DNA from: Chryseobacterium ureilyticum
GTDB taxonomy: Bacteria > Bacteroidota > Bacteroidia > Flavobacteriales > Weeksellaceae
NCBI RefSeq assembly: GCF_900156735.1
Contig: NZ_FTOL01000004.1
Coordinates: forward strand, 248,001 to 312,000
Direction of reading: 5' to 3'
DNA length: 64,000 bases
Part shown: in pieces, positions 33,692-41,563 of the stretch
Layout: every line of letters begins with the position of its first letter
How positions within the stretch are numbered: the first letter of the stretch is position 1
Position numbers and translations under genes: made by a program
Notes under the pieces: model-generated
What the model saw: only the letters and a program-made list of their open reading frames with translations
Told to the model about the DNA's origin: nothing
The model's database searches: none

Positions 33692-34054
33692 TCACTCTTC
33701 TTCCCTGTTGACAAGTTCCATGGAAAATGCAGGAAGACAAATCGCAAGGTATTCACAAGCATCTGAAAACGGATTGCTGTAACGGATTCTTGCTCCTTTT
33801 TCGATAAGGATACTTTGTCCTTTCTCTAAAACCACAATCTCACCGTCTATTTCAAACTGTTTTTTCCCTGAAATAATATAAGTAAATTCATCAAATTCCG
33901 GTGTCTGATGTGGTTCACTCCAACCCGGAGGTGCTACCATATGAGCAATGGAAACATTTGAATTACCTGTAGAGTTTCCCCAATGTTCTTCAATGAGTTT
34001 TCCATCATTGGTAGGAACTACGAATGGCGATTGCTGAATTTTATATTTTTTCAT
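33692..34054 (-). CDS. Cupin-domain protein
   Basis: The 120-residue protein folds as a single cupin barrel. The first cupin motif is visible in PPGWSEPHQTPEFDEFTYIISG (His, Glu and Tyr in the metal-binding region), and the second in IEKGARIRYSNPF. It overlaps the preceding acetyltransferase gene by 4 bases, so it is co-translated. Small single-domain cupins can be isomerases, dioxygenases or binding proteins; the exact role is open. Confidence 0.85.
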   Translation of the reverse strand: MKKYKIQQSPFVVPTNDGKLIEEHWGNSTGNSNVSIAHMVAPPGWSEPHQTPEFDEFTYIISGKKQFEIDGEIVVLEKGQSILIEKGARIRYSNPFSDACEYLAICLPAFSMELVNREEE

Positions 34055-34578
34055 ATCCAGTTTTCTTTTTTGATCTCGTATACAAAATTTGTTCTCGTGG
34101 GTTCTGCAAAGTAGGCAACTTCCTCTTCTGCTATTTTTTCACCACCTAATTTTTCCAACGCCTTTTGTGAGCGATAATTTTCTTTCCCGATATGGAAATG
34201 AACCTTATCTACGAATTGGAAAATATAATCCAGCATCAGTTTTTTTACTTGTGGATTGATTCCTTTTCCCCAGGATTTTGTTCCGTAGAAGGTATATCCT
34301 ATGAAAATATGATTATCATCTTGATCAAAGTTGTAATAACGGCTGCTTCCTAATACATCGCCGGTAGATTTCTCAACGATTTTGAAAGCTCCTTTACTTT
34401 CTATAGCTCCTCTAAAAAAGTTTTCAAAAATTTCTCTTTGATAACGATCTTTGTTTGGATGCTGCTCCCATACTTTTGGATCGGAAGCCACTTCATATAA
34501 AGATTCAAAATCCCCTTGTTGTAAGGGGATTAATTGAAATTCTTCATTTTCTAAAACAGGTTGAACAGAAAAATCCAT
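34051..34578 (-). CDS. GNAT-family N-acetyltransferase
   Basis: The 175-residue enzyme is of the RimJ/RimL-like GNAT type: ENEEFQLIPLQQGDFESLYEVASDPKVWEQHP at the N-terminus and the acetyl-CoA pyrophosphate-binding segment TKSWGKGINPQVKKLMLDYIF near 108-128, then ENYRSQKALEKLGGEKI. It transfers an acyl group from acyl-CoA to an amine; the acceptor (protein N-terminus, amino acid or antibiotic) is unknown. It is separated from the DUF2911 gene by 3 bases and overlaps the cupin gene. Confidence 0.88.
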   Translation of the reverse strand: MDFSVQPVLENEEFQLIPLQQGDFESLYEVASDPKVWEQHPNKDRYQREIFENFFRGAIESKGAFKIVEKSTGDVLGSSRYYNFDQDDNHIFIGYTFYGTKSWGKGINPQVKKLMLDYIFQFVDKVHFHIGKENYRSQKALEKLGGEKIAEEEVAYFAEPTRTNFVYEIKKENWI

Positions 34579-34581
34579 TTC

Positions 34582-35184
34582 TTATCCCTTTTTGTTAGAG
34601 TCTGATTCTATCTTCTTGATTTCTTTTAATTTATCAGAAATCTTGATTACAGTATCTAATTTTGTTGGTTTCAATGGAATTTCAGCCTGAGCCATATCCC
34701 ACTTGATTACCAAATTTCCTGAGTTTTCATCTGTAGGATTCAGGGTGATTTCAAACCATTCCTGCTTGTCTGCTAACTTATTTACCGGTACAGTAACGTC
34801 TACTACATCCTGTTTAGGATCATAAGTATACGCTCCCCATTGTTGGAAGTCTTTATTAAGAATTACTTTCCATTCTTTTTCAGTAGGAACAATGAATAAT
34901 CCATAAGTACCTGCAGGAACATTTTTCCCACCAAAATTAACTGCCTGTCCGAAGGTTACTTTTGTAGACGAGTTAGCTCCTGCTCTCCAAACCTGACCAT
35001 AAGGAACCAGTTCTCCAAAAATCTTACGCCCTTTTACTCCCGGTCTTCCATAGTCTACAGAAATTTTAGACATAGAAAATTGTTGTTCTACCTTCTGGCG
35101 CGGGCTTGCCGCTGGCACAGAATAATCCTGTGCAAAAGTGAATGCTGAAACTGAAATGCAAACTGCTATTAATAACTTTTTCAC
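34582..35184 (-). CDS. DUF2911 exported protein
   Basis: I chose the GTG start at 35184, which gives a normal signal peptide (KKLLIAVCISVSAFTFAQ) and 200 residues. A TTG at 35217 would add 11 residues and overlap the ogt gene. The DUF2911 pattern is clear: ISVDYGRPGVKGRKIFG, then VPYGQVWRAGANSSTKVTF, VPAGTYGLFIVPTEKEWKVILNK. The family is exported, common in Bacteroidota and of unknown function. Spacing suggests it belongs to the ogt-to-cupin operon. Confidence 0.88.
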   Translation of the reverse strand: MKKLLIAVCISVSAFTFAQDYSVPAASPRQKVEQQFSMSKISVDYGRPGVKGRKIFGELVPYGQVWRAGANSSTKVTFGQAVNFGGKNVPAGTYGLFIVPTEKEWKVILNKDFQQWGAYTYDPKQDVVDVTVPVNKLADKQEWFEITLNPTDENSGNLVIKWDMAQAEIPLKPTKLDTVIKISDKLKEIKKIESDSNKKG

Positions 35185-35213
35185 GTGTAAATTTTTGCTT
35201 AAAATTACGAAAA

Positions 35214-35726
35214 TCAAAATAAAATAGCTTTCTCCAGCTCCAATAATTTTTGTTTTCTCCAGATTCCTCCTGCGTAGCCCACCAATTCTCTACTAGATCC
35301 AATAACACGATGACACGGAATTAAAATGGCTATTTTATTGATCCCATTGGCTGTTCCAACAGCGCGTATTGCTTTTGGATTTCCTAAAAATTCAGATTGT
35401 TGTTTATAGGTTCTGGTTTCTCCCATCGGAATCTCACGAAGCAACTGCCATACTTTCTCCTGAAATTCCGTTCCTGTAGTAAATAAAGGAACATTAAACT
35501 GTGATCTTTTCCCTTCAAAGTATTCTTGCAGTTCTTCTTCTAACTGCTGAAAATGTAAATGTTCTTTTTCTACTATTTCCGCTTTTAAAGTTTTGGACAG
35601 GGCTTTGAATTGTTTCTCAATATTTTTCCTGTCTGTAAATTCAAGCAAACATATTCCCTGATCTACGGCACAGGCTATCATTTCTCCCAATGGAGTTTGT
35701 ATTGTTTTTTGGTATATGATTTCCAT
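35214..35726 (-). CDS. ogt: Methylated-DNA--protein-cysteine methyltransferase
   Basis: The 170-residue DNA-repair protein removes O6-alkyl groups from guanine by transferring them to its own Cys. The C-terminal active-site segment is IPCHRVIGSSRELVGYAGG, preceded by the DNA-binding helix region AIRAVGTANGINKIA and EFQEKVWQLLREIPMGETRTY. The N-terminal domain (about 1-80) is the usual RNase-H-like cap. It probably shares a transcript with the DinB gene above. Confidence 0.95.
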   Translation of the reverse strand: MEIIYQKTIQTPLGEMIACAVDQGICLLEFTDRKNIEKQFKALSKTLKAEIVEKEHLHFQQLEEELQEYFEGKRSQFNVPLFTTGTEFQEKVWQLLREIPMGETRTYKQQSEFLGNPKAIRAVGTANGINKIAILIPCHRVIGSSRELVGYAGGIWRKQKLLELEKAILF

Positions 35727-35768
35727 TAATTTAAAATTACTACTTTTTTGGAATTCATGTATTGAATT

Positions 35769-36317
35769 TTATATATTCTTTAAAACCTGAACAGCCTGAA
35801 CGATGTGTCTCTCATTATGATGGATTACAAACCTAAAAGTATCACCCAGTTTTAATGTGATCATTTTTGAGATACTGATTGCCGTTTTTGTTTTTTCAAG
35901 ATCAATTTGTTCTGCTTTGTTTAATAACTCAAGCCATTGCTTCTGCTGTTGAATAAACGTCTTCACAACTTCTTTATTCAATTGGCTGTGGATCGGATTC
36001 ATTGTCTTAAGAGTTTTCATCTTATTGAGTTTTTCTTTTGGAAGCATACTTTTAGCAAAATAGTTTCCAAGAATTCCGGGCTTAAAATCTGATTTGAATG
36101 AGGTTTTGGAGGAAGAGATTCTTTGGGTAACTTCCGGGATATAAAAATCTCCGTAGCGATTCAAATGTTCAAAGCATTCCAATACGCTCCAACTGTCTTC
36201 GGAAACTCTGAAATTCAATTCATTTTCGGGTTTGAGTAAAAGTGATTCAGCATATTGTAAATGGTCTTCAGTTTTGCCTTTTAATTCATTTAACAATTGT
36301 ATGGTTGAAATTTTCAT
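35769..36317 (-). CDS. DinB-family protein
   Basis: The 182-residue four-helix protein has a DinB-like metal triad: His in SVLECFEHLNRYGDFYIPE near residue 50, and His residues in FRFVIHHNERHIVQAV near 160-168. DinB-like proteins include thiol transferases and damage-inducible factors; its position next to ogt supports a stress or repair link, but this is inference. The hydrolase versus transferase role is not determined. Confidence 0.85.
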   Translation of the reverse strand: MKISTIQLLNELKGKTEDHLQYAESLLLKPENELNFRVSEDSWSVLECFEHLNRYGDFYIPEVTQRISSSKTSFKSDFKPGILGNYFAKSMLPKEKLNKMKTLKTMNPIHSQLNKEVVKTFIQQQKQWLELLNKAEQIDLEKTKTAISISKMITLKLGDTFRFVIHHNERHIVQAVQVLKNI

Positions 36318-36370
36318 TGTTGTTTTTTGACAAATTTCCGGATCATTTTGCTATTAAATATTGATTGAAC

Positions 36371-36889
36371 TCAAGATTTTTTAAGCCTTGAAAGGGTTTC
36401 GGGTGACATTCTCAGATAGTTGGCAATATATTTATTGGGAATTTCCTGAAATAGCTTCGGACTTCTTTTCAATACTCGGGCAAAACGTTCTGAAGGCGCG
36501 TTGATGAGTAAGTCTTTTTCTCGTTCCAATTGTTGTAATACCAAATCTTCTAAGGTCTGCATCCAGAATTTCATATGTTCTTCACTGGCGTTAATAAATT
36601 CATAGAAATTCTTTTTCGGGACTATTTTCACTTTAGTTTTTTTAATTGCCTGAATAGAAAGATCTGATGGTTTTCCGGAGAGAAATGAATCAAGGGAAAC
36701 AATAATATTCCCTGTGTACCCAAAACGAATGATTCTTTCTTCACTTTCATCAGTCATGAAGATTCTTACGCTGCCTTTTTCTATAAAATAGATATGAGTA
36801 TCTGTACTTCCAGGGATTTTCAGGAATTCATTTCGGCTGAATTCTTTTTCTTCCCAAGAGATTCCGCTTTGAAGTAAATGTTCAACCAT
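36371..36889 (-). CDS. Crp/Fnr-family transcriptional regulator
   Basis: The 172-residue protein has an N-terminal cyclic-nucleotide-binding barrel (FLKIPGSTDTHIYFIEKGSVRIFM, then SLDSFLSGKPSDLSIQAIKKTKV) and a short C-terminal HTH whose recognition part is IPNKYIANYLRMSPETLSRLKK. It lacks the Cys set of Fnr, so oxygen sensing by an iron-sulphur cluster is unlikely. Proteins of this size in Bacteroidota often regulate neighbouring small genes; it is first in a run of six co-directional genes ending with the cupin gene. Confidence 0.9.
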   Translation of the reverse strand: MVEHLLQSGISWEEKEFSRNEFLKIPGSTDTHIYFIEKGSVRIFMTDESEERIIRFGYTGNIIVSLDSFLSGKPSDLSIQAIKKTKVKIVPKKNFYEFINASEEHMKFWMQTLEDLVLQQLEREKDLLINAPSERFARVLKRSPKLFQEIPNKYIANYLRMSPETLSRLKKS

Positions 36890-36956
36890 CTCATTTTATT
36901 TTTGGTGTTCCAAAGATAATGGGTAATTTTAAAGGTTTAAACACCAATCGCGAATA

Positions 36957-37811
36957 ATGCTTAAAAAAATCAACATCTTATTTCTGTTATCTATAGGATT
37001 TTCAGGAGCAAAGGCTCAGCAAACCATTCCTTTTCGGGTTACAAAGTCTAATAATATCATTGTAAAAACGCTTGTTAATAAAAAAGATTCATTGCATCTT
37101 ATGTTTCAGATTGCAATGAAAGACGGTGCTATTTCTCCTGATAAGCAACATAAGGCAGATCATATTATCTTCAATAAAGAAGAAATAAGTGATAATAATA
37201 CGGTTGATATTGGAAATCTCAGTTGGAAAAACATCAGCTTCATGGATAACCAGTTAACAGGTCCTGAAGCAGACGGAAAAATAGGAACTGCTCTTTTTGA
37301 AGGTAAAACTTTTAAAATTGATTATGATAACAATGAATTTGTGATTTACAATGAAAAACAGCCGGATTTAACAGGTTTCCAACCGATTAATATTATAATG
37401 GATCATGAAGCTTTTTATATTCCAGCAGATAACGTAGTGGACGGTGTTCAGCAACAGGAAGCTTATTTTGCTCTTCAATCTGGTTATTCAGGAGGAATAC
37501 TATACAGTAATGATTTTACGGAAAAGTACCAATTGGATAAAAAATTAAAGGTTCTGGGAGAGAAAGCACTGAAAAACTCAAGAGGGGAAAGTCTAATCAC
37601 GAAACAAGCTGTCCTTCCTTTTTTTAAGCTTGATCATTTTGTCTTTAAAGATCTTTCCATTGGATTTTTTGCCGGAGATCTTAAAACTCAAAATGTAAGT
37701 TATTTTGGGGCAGACATGCTTCGCAGGTTTATCTGGATCTTTGATTCTAAGAGAAATATAGCTTATATCAAACCTAGCAAATACTATTCACAACCTTATT
37801 ATAAAATATAA
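36957..37811 (+). CDS. Exported aspartyl-protease-like protein without the catalytic Asp residues
   Basis: The 284-residue protein has a signal peptide (about 1-20, ending AKAQ). Its length and strand order resemble the retropepsin-like protein at 25121-25972, but the first half-site reads MFQIAMKDGAIS and the second reads YFALQSGYSGGIL, so neither has the Asp-Thr/Ser-Gly triad. It may be a binding or structural relative rather than a peptidase. It is divergent from the Crp-type regulator and 31 bases upstream of a lipoprotein gene with which it may be co-expressed. Confidence 0.6.
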   Translation: MLKKINILFLLSIGFSGAKAQQTIPFRVTKSNNIIVKTLVNKKDSLHLMFQIAMKDGAISPDKQHKADHIIFNKEEISDNNTVDIGNLSWKNISFMDNQLTGPEADGKIGTALFEGKTFKIDYDNNEFVIYNEKQPDLTGFQPINIIMDHEAFYIPADNVVDGVQQQEAYFALQSGYSGGILYSNDFTEKYQLDKKLKVLGEKALKNSRGESLITKQAVLPFFKLDHFVFKDLSIGFFAGDLKTQNVSYFGADMLRRFIWIFDSKRNIAYIKPSKYYSQPYYKI

Positions 37812-37842
37812 TTCAAAAGATAAATTCAAATATTCTTAAATA

Positions 37843-38847
37843 ATGAAGATTAATACAGCCATAGCGCTATTATTTTTACCACTGGTAATTATCAGCTGTA
37901 AAAAGGATGAAAAAAAACCGGTTCAGAATCAACCAACAATTACAAAAGATTCTGTACAAACGGTAAAGACTGAAGAGGAAATAGATTTTAAGAATTTCAA
38001 CGTTTTCAATATTTCTACCATACAGCGTAACGAGCTTATGGATTCTTTCATTTCTGTATCAGATATTTATAAAGATAAACAGGCAGTTCCTATAGAATTC
38101 CTAAAAAAACAAAAGGAAGTTCCTTTTTCCAACATGGGACATGTAGAACTGGATAATCAATACAGAAAAAAGCTACTGAATGGGAGTCATATTGCCGAAA
38201 GTGATACATTATATCTTTATAACTACGGTGCGAATAAACTACAAAAAATCCCGGTAAATAAACTGAAAACTGTAGCTTATCTTTCTCCATATACCACAGA
38301 AGGAGAAGAAATTGATTCGGATTCTTATATGGTAGGATTCCAGATTGACAATCAGAAAAGTATGGATATTTTTGACAAGTACACCAATTCTTTAGCTTAC
38401 TTTGGGAATAGAAACCCTTTTGTAGAGAATAAGATGAAAATGATCAAATGGGAAAAAGCGGGTAATGATGTTCAGAAAAAATATTTTTCAGGATCCAAGC
38501 TTAAATATGGTGGTATTTATCAATCCAAATATGATAACCTGACCTACTATGTGCAGGATCTTCTTGAGGAGTACGGAACGCAGGAACGTAAACTGGTTGT
38601 CATTAATGAACATCATGAAAAAGTGTTTGAAAAAACATTTATCAATGACGATGGTGTAGAATTCTATCCGCTTGAAAAAACGGAAAATGATGATGCCAAT
38701 TATTCTGCTCAATGGACGGGTATTCTTTTTAAAGGAAAGGCGCCTGTAGTCTTTAATTTTTCTTCTGCTTCTTTTGGATGCCCAATAATTACCTTTATAG
38801 ACAAGGATAAAACGGAACTTGAAATAAAGTGTGATAACAGACATTAA
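37843..38847 (+). CDS. Lipoprotein of unknown function
   Basis: The 334-residue product has a lipoprotein signal (LVIISCKKDEKKP, Cys about residue 20) followed by a charged linker and a large soluble domain. Visible patterns are FSNMGHVELDNQYRKKLL, then WEKAGNDVQKKYFSGSKLKYGGIYQ and a Cys-containing tail ASFGCPIITFIDKDKTELEIKC. No family is recognised. It follows the protease-like gene closely, and a strong terminator follows it, so the two likely form a unit. Confidence 0.6.
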   Translation: MKINTAIALLFLPLVIISCKKDEKKPVQNQPTITKDSVQTVKTEEEIDFKNFNVFNISTIQRNELMDSFISVSDIYKDKQAVPIEFLKKQKEVPFSNMGHVELDNQYRKKLLNGSHIAESDTLYLYNYGANKLQKIPVNKLKTVAYLSPYTTEGEEIDSDSYMVGFQIDNQKSMDIFDKYTNSLAYFGNRNPFVENKMKMIKWEKAGNDVQKKYFSGSKLKYGGIYQSKYDNLTYYVQDLLEEYGTQERKLVVINEHHEKVFEKTFINDDGVEFYPLEKTENDDANYSAQWTGILFKGKAPVVFNFSSASFGCPIITFIDKDKTELEIKCDNRH

Positions 38848-38873
38848 AGAGCAGCAGAATCTTTAAATATGAT

Positions 38874-38909
38874 AAAAAGCAAACCTATACATTCACAGGT
38901 TTGCTTTTT
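38874..38909. terminator. Bidirectional terminator
   Basis: AAAAAGCAAACCT (38874-38886) pairs with AGGTTTGCTTTTT (38897-38909) between two convergent genes. Confidence 0.85.
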
Positions 38910-39005
38910 ATTTTCATACAAATGAGGTTTGAAATTGTATAAAATGAGGTGCATTGAACATTCATCAACACACCTCTATTTTCATCCTTTTATATTATAT
39001 ATCAA

Positions 39006-40061
39006 TTATTTAACCTTAGGATAAAGTTTGTTTTTCAGGTTCATAAAATAAGTTTCAGGTTCTTTGAAATCATTGCCTTTCATAAACTTAAGAACTACAT
39101 TCAGATAAGATTCTGATGGAACGAATTCTGTTCCCATTTTCTTTGAAAACTGCTTGTAATCTTCTTCCAGCAAACCAGGATTTTTTGCCAACTGTTTAAT
39201 ATCCGTTCTAAAGCCTTTGAATATAAATTTTAAAGCTTCATAATTTCCCGGATAAGAAACTGTTCCGTGAACTTCTCCCGGAAAAAAGGTGTGTTTGTAA
39301 TTCAGAGAGCCATTTTTCTCTACAATTCCTTTGAATTTATCAATAGCCTGTGTCATATCTGAATTCCAGTTTTTCTGCTTTTCTTCATTGTCTGCCTGAG
39401 AAACATACAGCATTTTATGAGCAGGAAATTTTTTATTCTTTTCCAGATATTCTTTGGTTCTCGTAATACTTACTTCATTGTCCCACCATAAGCTTGGGTC
39501 ATTTGCTACATAAGCATTGAAGTAATCCGGATGCATAAGAAAAGTATTGATGGTAAATAATCCTCCGAATGAGTGCCCTACCAATATAGAATAATCCTGA
39601 GTTCTGTAATTTTTATTGATAAAAGGTTTCAGTTCTTCCTGTAAAAATTTCACAAAATTTTCACCGCCACCGCTATCTGCGAAAAGAGTTACCTCAGGAT
39701 TTACCGGACTTTTCTTTTGAGATTTTGTGGGTGTAAGATCTCTTGTACGCTCCGTATTTTTAATGCCTACAACAATACATTCTGGGATGTCTGCGTAAGG
39801 AGTTCTGGCAATAAAATCAGACAGTCCCGTATAATATTCAAAATTAATTTCTCCGTCTAACAGATAGATTACCGGATATTTTGCGGGATTGATTTCTTTA
39901 TCATTATAAGTTTTCGGAAGATGAATCCATATTTCTCTGTTTTCATTTAAAACTTTCGAAAATACGTTCTGCTTCTCTCCTATGGTTACTTTTTCCTGAG
40001 CTTTTCCAAGGGTGAAAAATGATAATCCTGATAAAAGTAAAATTTTAAACCAATTGTTCAT
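39006..40061 (-). CDS. Exported esterase (siderophore esterase-like)
   Basis: The 351-residue protein has a signal peptide (about 1-21, ending LGKAQ) and an esterase-D-like alpha/beta-hydrolase fold. The catalytic Ser is in ILVGHSFGGLFTIN near residue 163, with the His in FFPGEVHGTVSYPGNY near 285 and the oxyanion strand YPVIYLLDGEINFEYY near 70. It is the last gene of the cluster behind a siderophore TonB receptor, and overlaps the PepSY gene by 17 bases, so it may cleave an imported iron-siderophore ester in the periplasm. The substrate is not proven by sequence. Confidence 0.78.
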   Translation of the reverse strand: MNNWFKILLLSGLSFFTLGKAQEKVTIGEKQNVFSKVLNENREIWIHLPKTYNDKEINPAKYPVIYLLDGEINFEYYTGLSDFIARTPYADIPECIVVGIKNTERTRDLTPTKSQKKSPVNPEVTLFADSGGGENFVKFLQEELKPFINKNYRTQDYSILVGHSFGGLFTINTFLMHPDYFNAYVANDPSLWWDNEVSITRTKEYLEKNKKFPAHKMLYVSQADNEEKQKNWNSDMTQAIDKFKGIVEKNGSLNYKHTFFPGEVHGTVSYPGNYEALKFIFKGFRTDIKQLAKNPGLLEEDYKQFSKKMGTEFVPSESYLNVVLKFMKGNDFKEPETYFMNLKNKLYPKVK

Positions 40062-41319
40062 GATGCGATTCTTTTCTGTGTTGATGAATATTTTTAATTT
40101 CTTTGTTCTTTTTTGGTGATTTGTTTCTTCTTCCCCACCAGATTAAAAATCCTGTAATAGGAAGGCTGGTACAGATAATTCCGATCACGAAAGTGAAGAT
40201 TTTCCCAAACATTCCGCCCCAATATCCCACATGCAGGTCAAAGTTCATGTGTTCAATCACTTCATGCATCAGGACTTCTTTTGGATAATTGATCTCATCA
40301 CCGGTATATTTATTGACTTCTTTACTTTTTCCGTCAATAATGCTTTTCAATCCGATAAATTTTGCAGCAACTACATTATAAACCGTCGCAGAATCTTTCC
40401 TAGGAACGCTCATTCTGATCTGTTTAGCCTCTGGAATTTCTTTAAAACCTCTATCAATAAAGTCTGTAAAAGACAATGCTTTTTTGTCGGGATCAAATTT
40501 CGGTTCGTATTTTTCAGCGATTTTATGGGCATCCGGAGCTCCTCCAAAAGTAACCTGGGTTAGATCTGTTAAAACTTTATATGCCATGATCAATCCGGTA
40601 ATGGTAATAAAGACAGCCGGAAGTAATGAATAAAAGCCGAAGACATTATGGAAGTCATAATTTTTTCTTCTCCATTTTGTTCCGGATTTGATTTTAAATG
40701 CTGTAGTCCTTGTTGTTTTGTTCCATTTCTTGGGCCACCAAAGGATTAAACCACCAATTAATTGGATGAAAAATATGATGGATGCTATTCCCACCACTGT
40801 TTTCCCGAATTTACCTGCCAGCAATTGAGCGTGAATATGGGCAACAACATAAAAGAATTCGTAGCTTTTTGTAGAGCCCATTATTTTACCGGTATAAGGA
40901 TCTAGATAATGATAGGCAAAAACACCTCTGGGACCACGCCCTTTTCCTTTTGGTTTGTCTGCTTTTTCTGCATTTTTATCTTTGGGTGGCTTGGTTGCTG
41001 AAGCCACACGGAAAGTTCTGTCTGCTTCTTTGTATGTATCGAAGTAAAAGGCTTTTCTGTCCGGAACCTGTTCATGAAATTTAACAAGTAATTCCTCGGG
41101 TGTCATTTTTTTTGCATGAGCCGGAGCCTGAATGTATTTTGCATTTCCGGCACAGAGGTCTACAATTTCGTCACAAAATACAAAAACGGTTCCTGAAAGG
41201 GTTACTGTAAGTACAATGATTCCTGAGATAAGCCCCAGCCATAGATGGAGCCAGCCTGTAATTCTTTTGGTCAGGGATTTTCCCTGCTTTTTCTTGGGGT
41301 TAGTTTTTTTATTATCCAT
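40045..41319 (-). CDS. PepSY-associated transmembrane protein (probable iron-siderophore reductase-type)
   Basis: The 424-residue inner-membrane protein has helices near 22-45 (LWLGLISGIIVLTVTLSG), 170-195, 225-250 and 380-405, with two PepSY-type domains between them (APAHAKKMTPEELLVKFHEQVPDRKAFYFDT and the later TYEPKFDPDKKALSFTD-like region). His residues in HLWLGL, VAHIHAQLL, FHNVFGFY and DLHVGYWG are placed like the haem ligands of ferric reductase-like members of this family. It lies behind a siderophore receptor, so ferric-siderophore reduction is the likely role. Confidence 0.82.
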   Translation of the reverse strand: MDNKKTNPKKKQGKSLTKRITGWLHLWLGLISGIIVLTVTLSGTVFVFCDEIVDLCAGNAKYIQAPAHAKKMTPEELLVKFHEQVPDRKAFYFDTYKEADRTFRVASATKPPKDKNAEKADKPKGKGRGPRGVFAYHYLDPYTGKIMGSTKSYEFFYVVAHIHAQLLAGKFGKTVVGIASIIFFIQLIGGLILWWPKKWNKTTRTTAFKIKSGTKWRRKNYDFHNVFGFYSLLPAVFITITGLIMAYKVLTDLTQVTFGGAPDAHKIAEKYEPKFDPDKKALSFTDFIDRGFKEIPEAKQIRMSVPRKDSATVYNVVAAKFIGLKSIIDGKSKEVNKYTGDEINYPKEVLMHEVIEHMNFDLHVGYWGGMFGKIFTFVIGIICTSLPITGFLIWWGRRNKSPKKNKEIKNIHQHRKESHHEQLV

Positions 41320-41453
41320 ATCTGAATCTGAAGATTGCTTTTATGATTGTTGGAAGGCGCGAATAAATGAAACGACATGCTGTTTTTAAGGCGCTAGAAA
41401 ATCAAAGATTTTCAGTAGTTATCTGCTTAATATGTGGGAGATTATATTATATA

Positions 41454-41492
41454 GCCACGAATGCACTAATAAATAATTCGTGAATTCGTGGC
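41454..41492. repeat. Compact inverted-repeat element of the GCCACGAAT family
   Basis: GCCACGAATGCAC (41454-41466) and GTGAATTCGTGGC (41480-41492) are inverted arms with one mismatch. The element lies in the 244-base gap between the TonB receptor stop and the PepSY gene. A related long element is at 5139-5244. Confidence 0.6.
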
Positions 41493-41563
41493 AAAAAATA
41501 GCATGTTACATTATATTCTCTGTCTTTATATTTTCCAACAGCTTATTTTTGTTTTTTAGTTTA

